From the NCBI RefSeq assembly GCF_000521485.1, contig NZ_BAVS01000006.1, positions 1-64,000 on the forward strand: a DNA stretch of 64,000 nt, read 5' to 3'. Position 1 is the stretch's first letter. Every line of letters begins with the position of its first letter. The translations under genes and the position numbers were made by a program. Source of the stretch: Gracilibacillus boraciitolerans JCM 21714 (GTDB lineage Bacteria > Bacillota > Bacilli > Bacillales > Amphibacillaceae). Below, one piece after another: positions 62,690 to 64,000 of this stretch. A model generated the notes under the pieces. It was given only the letters and a program-made list of their open reading frames with translations, made no database searches and was not told the DNA's origin.

Positions 62690-62829
62690 ACATAAGGAAG
62701 ATTATGCGACATAATGCATGTGGCAATTTTGAAAGATTTTTACTGCTAAACAGCCGCTCCGGCTTGTTACGCAGATATACCATATCATAATTATTTTATC
62801 AGTTACTGCACATAATCTTCCAAAGATGT
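62690..62829. repeat. Inverted-repeat miniature element (copy B)
   Basis: ACATAAGGAAGATTATGCG at the left and the inverted TGCACATAATCTTCCAAAGATGT at the right bound 140 bases with the core AAACAGCCGCTCCGGCTTGTTA and TATACCATATCA shared with copy A (42947-43095). It fills most of the 397-base gap between gerM and rph; no gene is present. Confidence 0.8.
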
Positions 62830-62835
62830 AATTAA

Positions 62836-62886
62836 AAATCCGAATGATAACAAATTCTAATGAAGAATTCGCATATCATTCGGATT
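62836..62886 (-). terminator. Terminator of gerM
   Basis: AAATCCGAATGATA and TATCATTCGGATTT pair around a loop containing TCTAATGAAGAATTC, just downstream of gerM. It is similar in sequence to the hemL terminator. Confidence 0.75.
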
Positions 62887-62930
62887 TCATTTTCATCAAA
62901 CTACTTTTGCCTCAGTTTCGTTTCGAGAAG

Positions 62931-64000
62931 TTAAAGACTTTCCGTTGGTGTCAGCATTTCTTTGGAAACTGGTTCTGTATATGGTTGTTCACTTTCACTT
63001 ATTACTTCTTTATGATTTTCAACATTAACCTCAACTGCTTCTATACCTTCTTGTTCTGTTAGGGTTAAGACGATTGATTTCATTACCTCGTCTGCAATTT
63101 CACTTTTAGCACTATTACTTAAGATATTTTCATTAAATGTTAAGGATAATACACCATCCTCCAATACCGGTGCCGCAGCTAACTCAGAACCTGTATTAAC
63201 AAAATGTTGAAGTGGTAAATCAAATGCAGGTCCGTCCATTAAGGCTTGTACGACCGATTGATAAGTATTTTCCTCGTCCATTGGTACGTGTTGTGTTATT
63301 GGTACGAAATAGACCATTTCATCGCCTTGGCCTTGCATTGGAAAGTAAAGCGTTGTAGCTTTACTTTCCATTATATCAACTCCTTGAACTTGATGAACAT
63401 TGATACCATTTGCACGAGAGTATCCGTCTGATATAGGTGTGCCATTGACTGGCATTTCATTCTGTTCTTCACCATTTATCCATAATTTTACACGTTGAAC
63501 ATTTTCAAATTGTGTTAACGTATGTGTCATGGATTCTAATATTTTTTGCTCATTTTCCGCTTGATATGTTTTAAAATCATCTGAAACATTCACTACTAAT
63601 GTTCCATCTGCTTCTAGATTTAAATCAATAATTTCTGTTCCAGCTGGTAATACAGCCTGAAAACCACTAGGCAGCATCGAAGTTACAGGTCCATCCTGCA
63701 CTAAATATTCGAGTACTTGTTTAGCAACTTCCTTTGAATCAGGGGGATGGAAGCTGTACTTCATACGGAACAACCAAACCGTTTTGATCTAATAAATACA
63801 ACACTCTTGATACACTTTCAGATGAATTAGGTTCATTTTCTTCCTGACCATTGTCACCTTCTGTTTCCTCATTATCTTCTTCCGTATCCTCTGTTTCTTC
63901 AGGAATATTATCTAAATCCTCGGTTAATTCTGCCTCCTCTGGCGGTGCGTCTATTTGATCTAATGTCTGTTCCCCCCTCAAAAACACCACAACCAACTAA
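62931..64000 (-). CDS. gerM: GerM germination/sporulation lipoprotein, N-terminus beyond the window (two frame breaks)
   Basis: GerM is a lipoprotein needed for engulfment and germination. The window end cuts the signal peptide, but the lipobox LVGCG is visible at the edge. At 63972-63977 five rather than six bases join it to EGEQTLDQIDAPPEEAE, and at 63742-63746 four rather than five join VQLPSP to DSKEVAKQVLEYL. Two GerMN domains follow (residues ~100-210 and ~225-340; e.g. LPAGTEIIDLNLEADGTLVVNVSDDF and AAAPVLEDGVLSLTFNENILSN). It lies upstream of rph as in B. subtilis. Confidence 0.88.

Overview
The window is a low-GC Firmicutes chromosome segment from a spore former of the family Bacillaceae. 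The gene order follows the Bacillus subtilis bofC–yebC–safA–nad–pheA–obg–spo0B–rpmA–spoIVF–min–mre–radC … folC–valS–ysxE–spoVID–hemLBDCXA–engB–lonA–clpX–tig–ysoA … rdgB–rph–gerM backbone almost exactly. Sporulation genes (bofC, safA, spo0B, spoIVFA/FB, a spoIIB-like gene, ysxE, spoVID, gerM) and an encoded type IV pilus system suggest a Gracilibacillus/Virgibacillus/Oceanobacillus-type lineage. I cannot fix the genus from sequence alone.

Layout. 1–4 kb: bofC, yebC, safA. 3–8 kb: the NAD de novo cluster nadB-nadC-nadA facing nifS-niaR across a shared promoter/operator. 8–13 kb: pheA, pheB, obg, spo0B, then the ribosomal operon rplU-prp-rpmA with an L21-type leader. 13–20 kb: RNase G, spoIVFAB, minCD, mreBCD. 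20–22 kb: radC and a SpoIIB-like SPOR protein. 22–32 kb: a complete type IV pilus operon (three minor pilin-like genes, pilB, pilT, pilC, pilA, prepilin peptidase, pilMNO) where B. subtilis has only comC. 32–36 kb: folC and valS with a T-box. 36–40 kb: fetAB, an NDH-2 oxidoreductase with a 32-codon membrane-protein gene, and a SinI-like 42-codon gene behind a cyclic-di-GMP-I riboswitch. 40–49 kb: ysxE, spoVID and the haem operon. 50–57 kb: engB, lonA, clpX, tig, ysoA. 57–60 kb: a glycogen locus reduced to a glgB remnant plus glgC and glgD, then tRNA-Arg and tRNA-Gly. 60–64 kb: ysnB, rdgB, rph, gerM (cut by the window end).

The strangest property is shared by the whole window: G/C homopolymers have an abnormal length distribution. 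I count about 40 runs of 6–8 G or C, 28 of them exactly 7, against only about 14 runs of 4 and 12 of 5. Where the protein family is well known, the 7-runs sit where 4 would give the conserved protein and the 8-runs where 5 would, so they add one Gly or Pro codon (four times in Obg alone). Other runs are off by one or two bases and break the frame of genes such as valS, hemA, hemL, nadC and glgD. Separately, many A/T runs are one base short in otherwise intact genes. The A/T shortfalls look like sequencing or assembly error. The G/C lengthening may be error too, perhaps caused by a base modification, or a real tract-expansion process; raw reads are needed to decide. I therefore annotate broken housekeeping genes as one CDS each and give the position of the shift.

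The most interesting regulatory unit is the c-di-GMP-I riboswitch in front of a SinI-family anti-repressor, in the same window as a type IV pilus operon whose pilin gene has its own structured leader.
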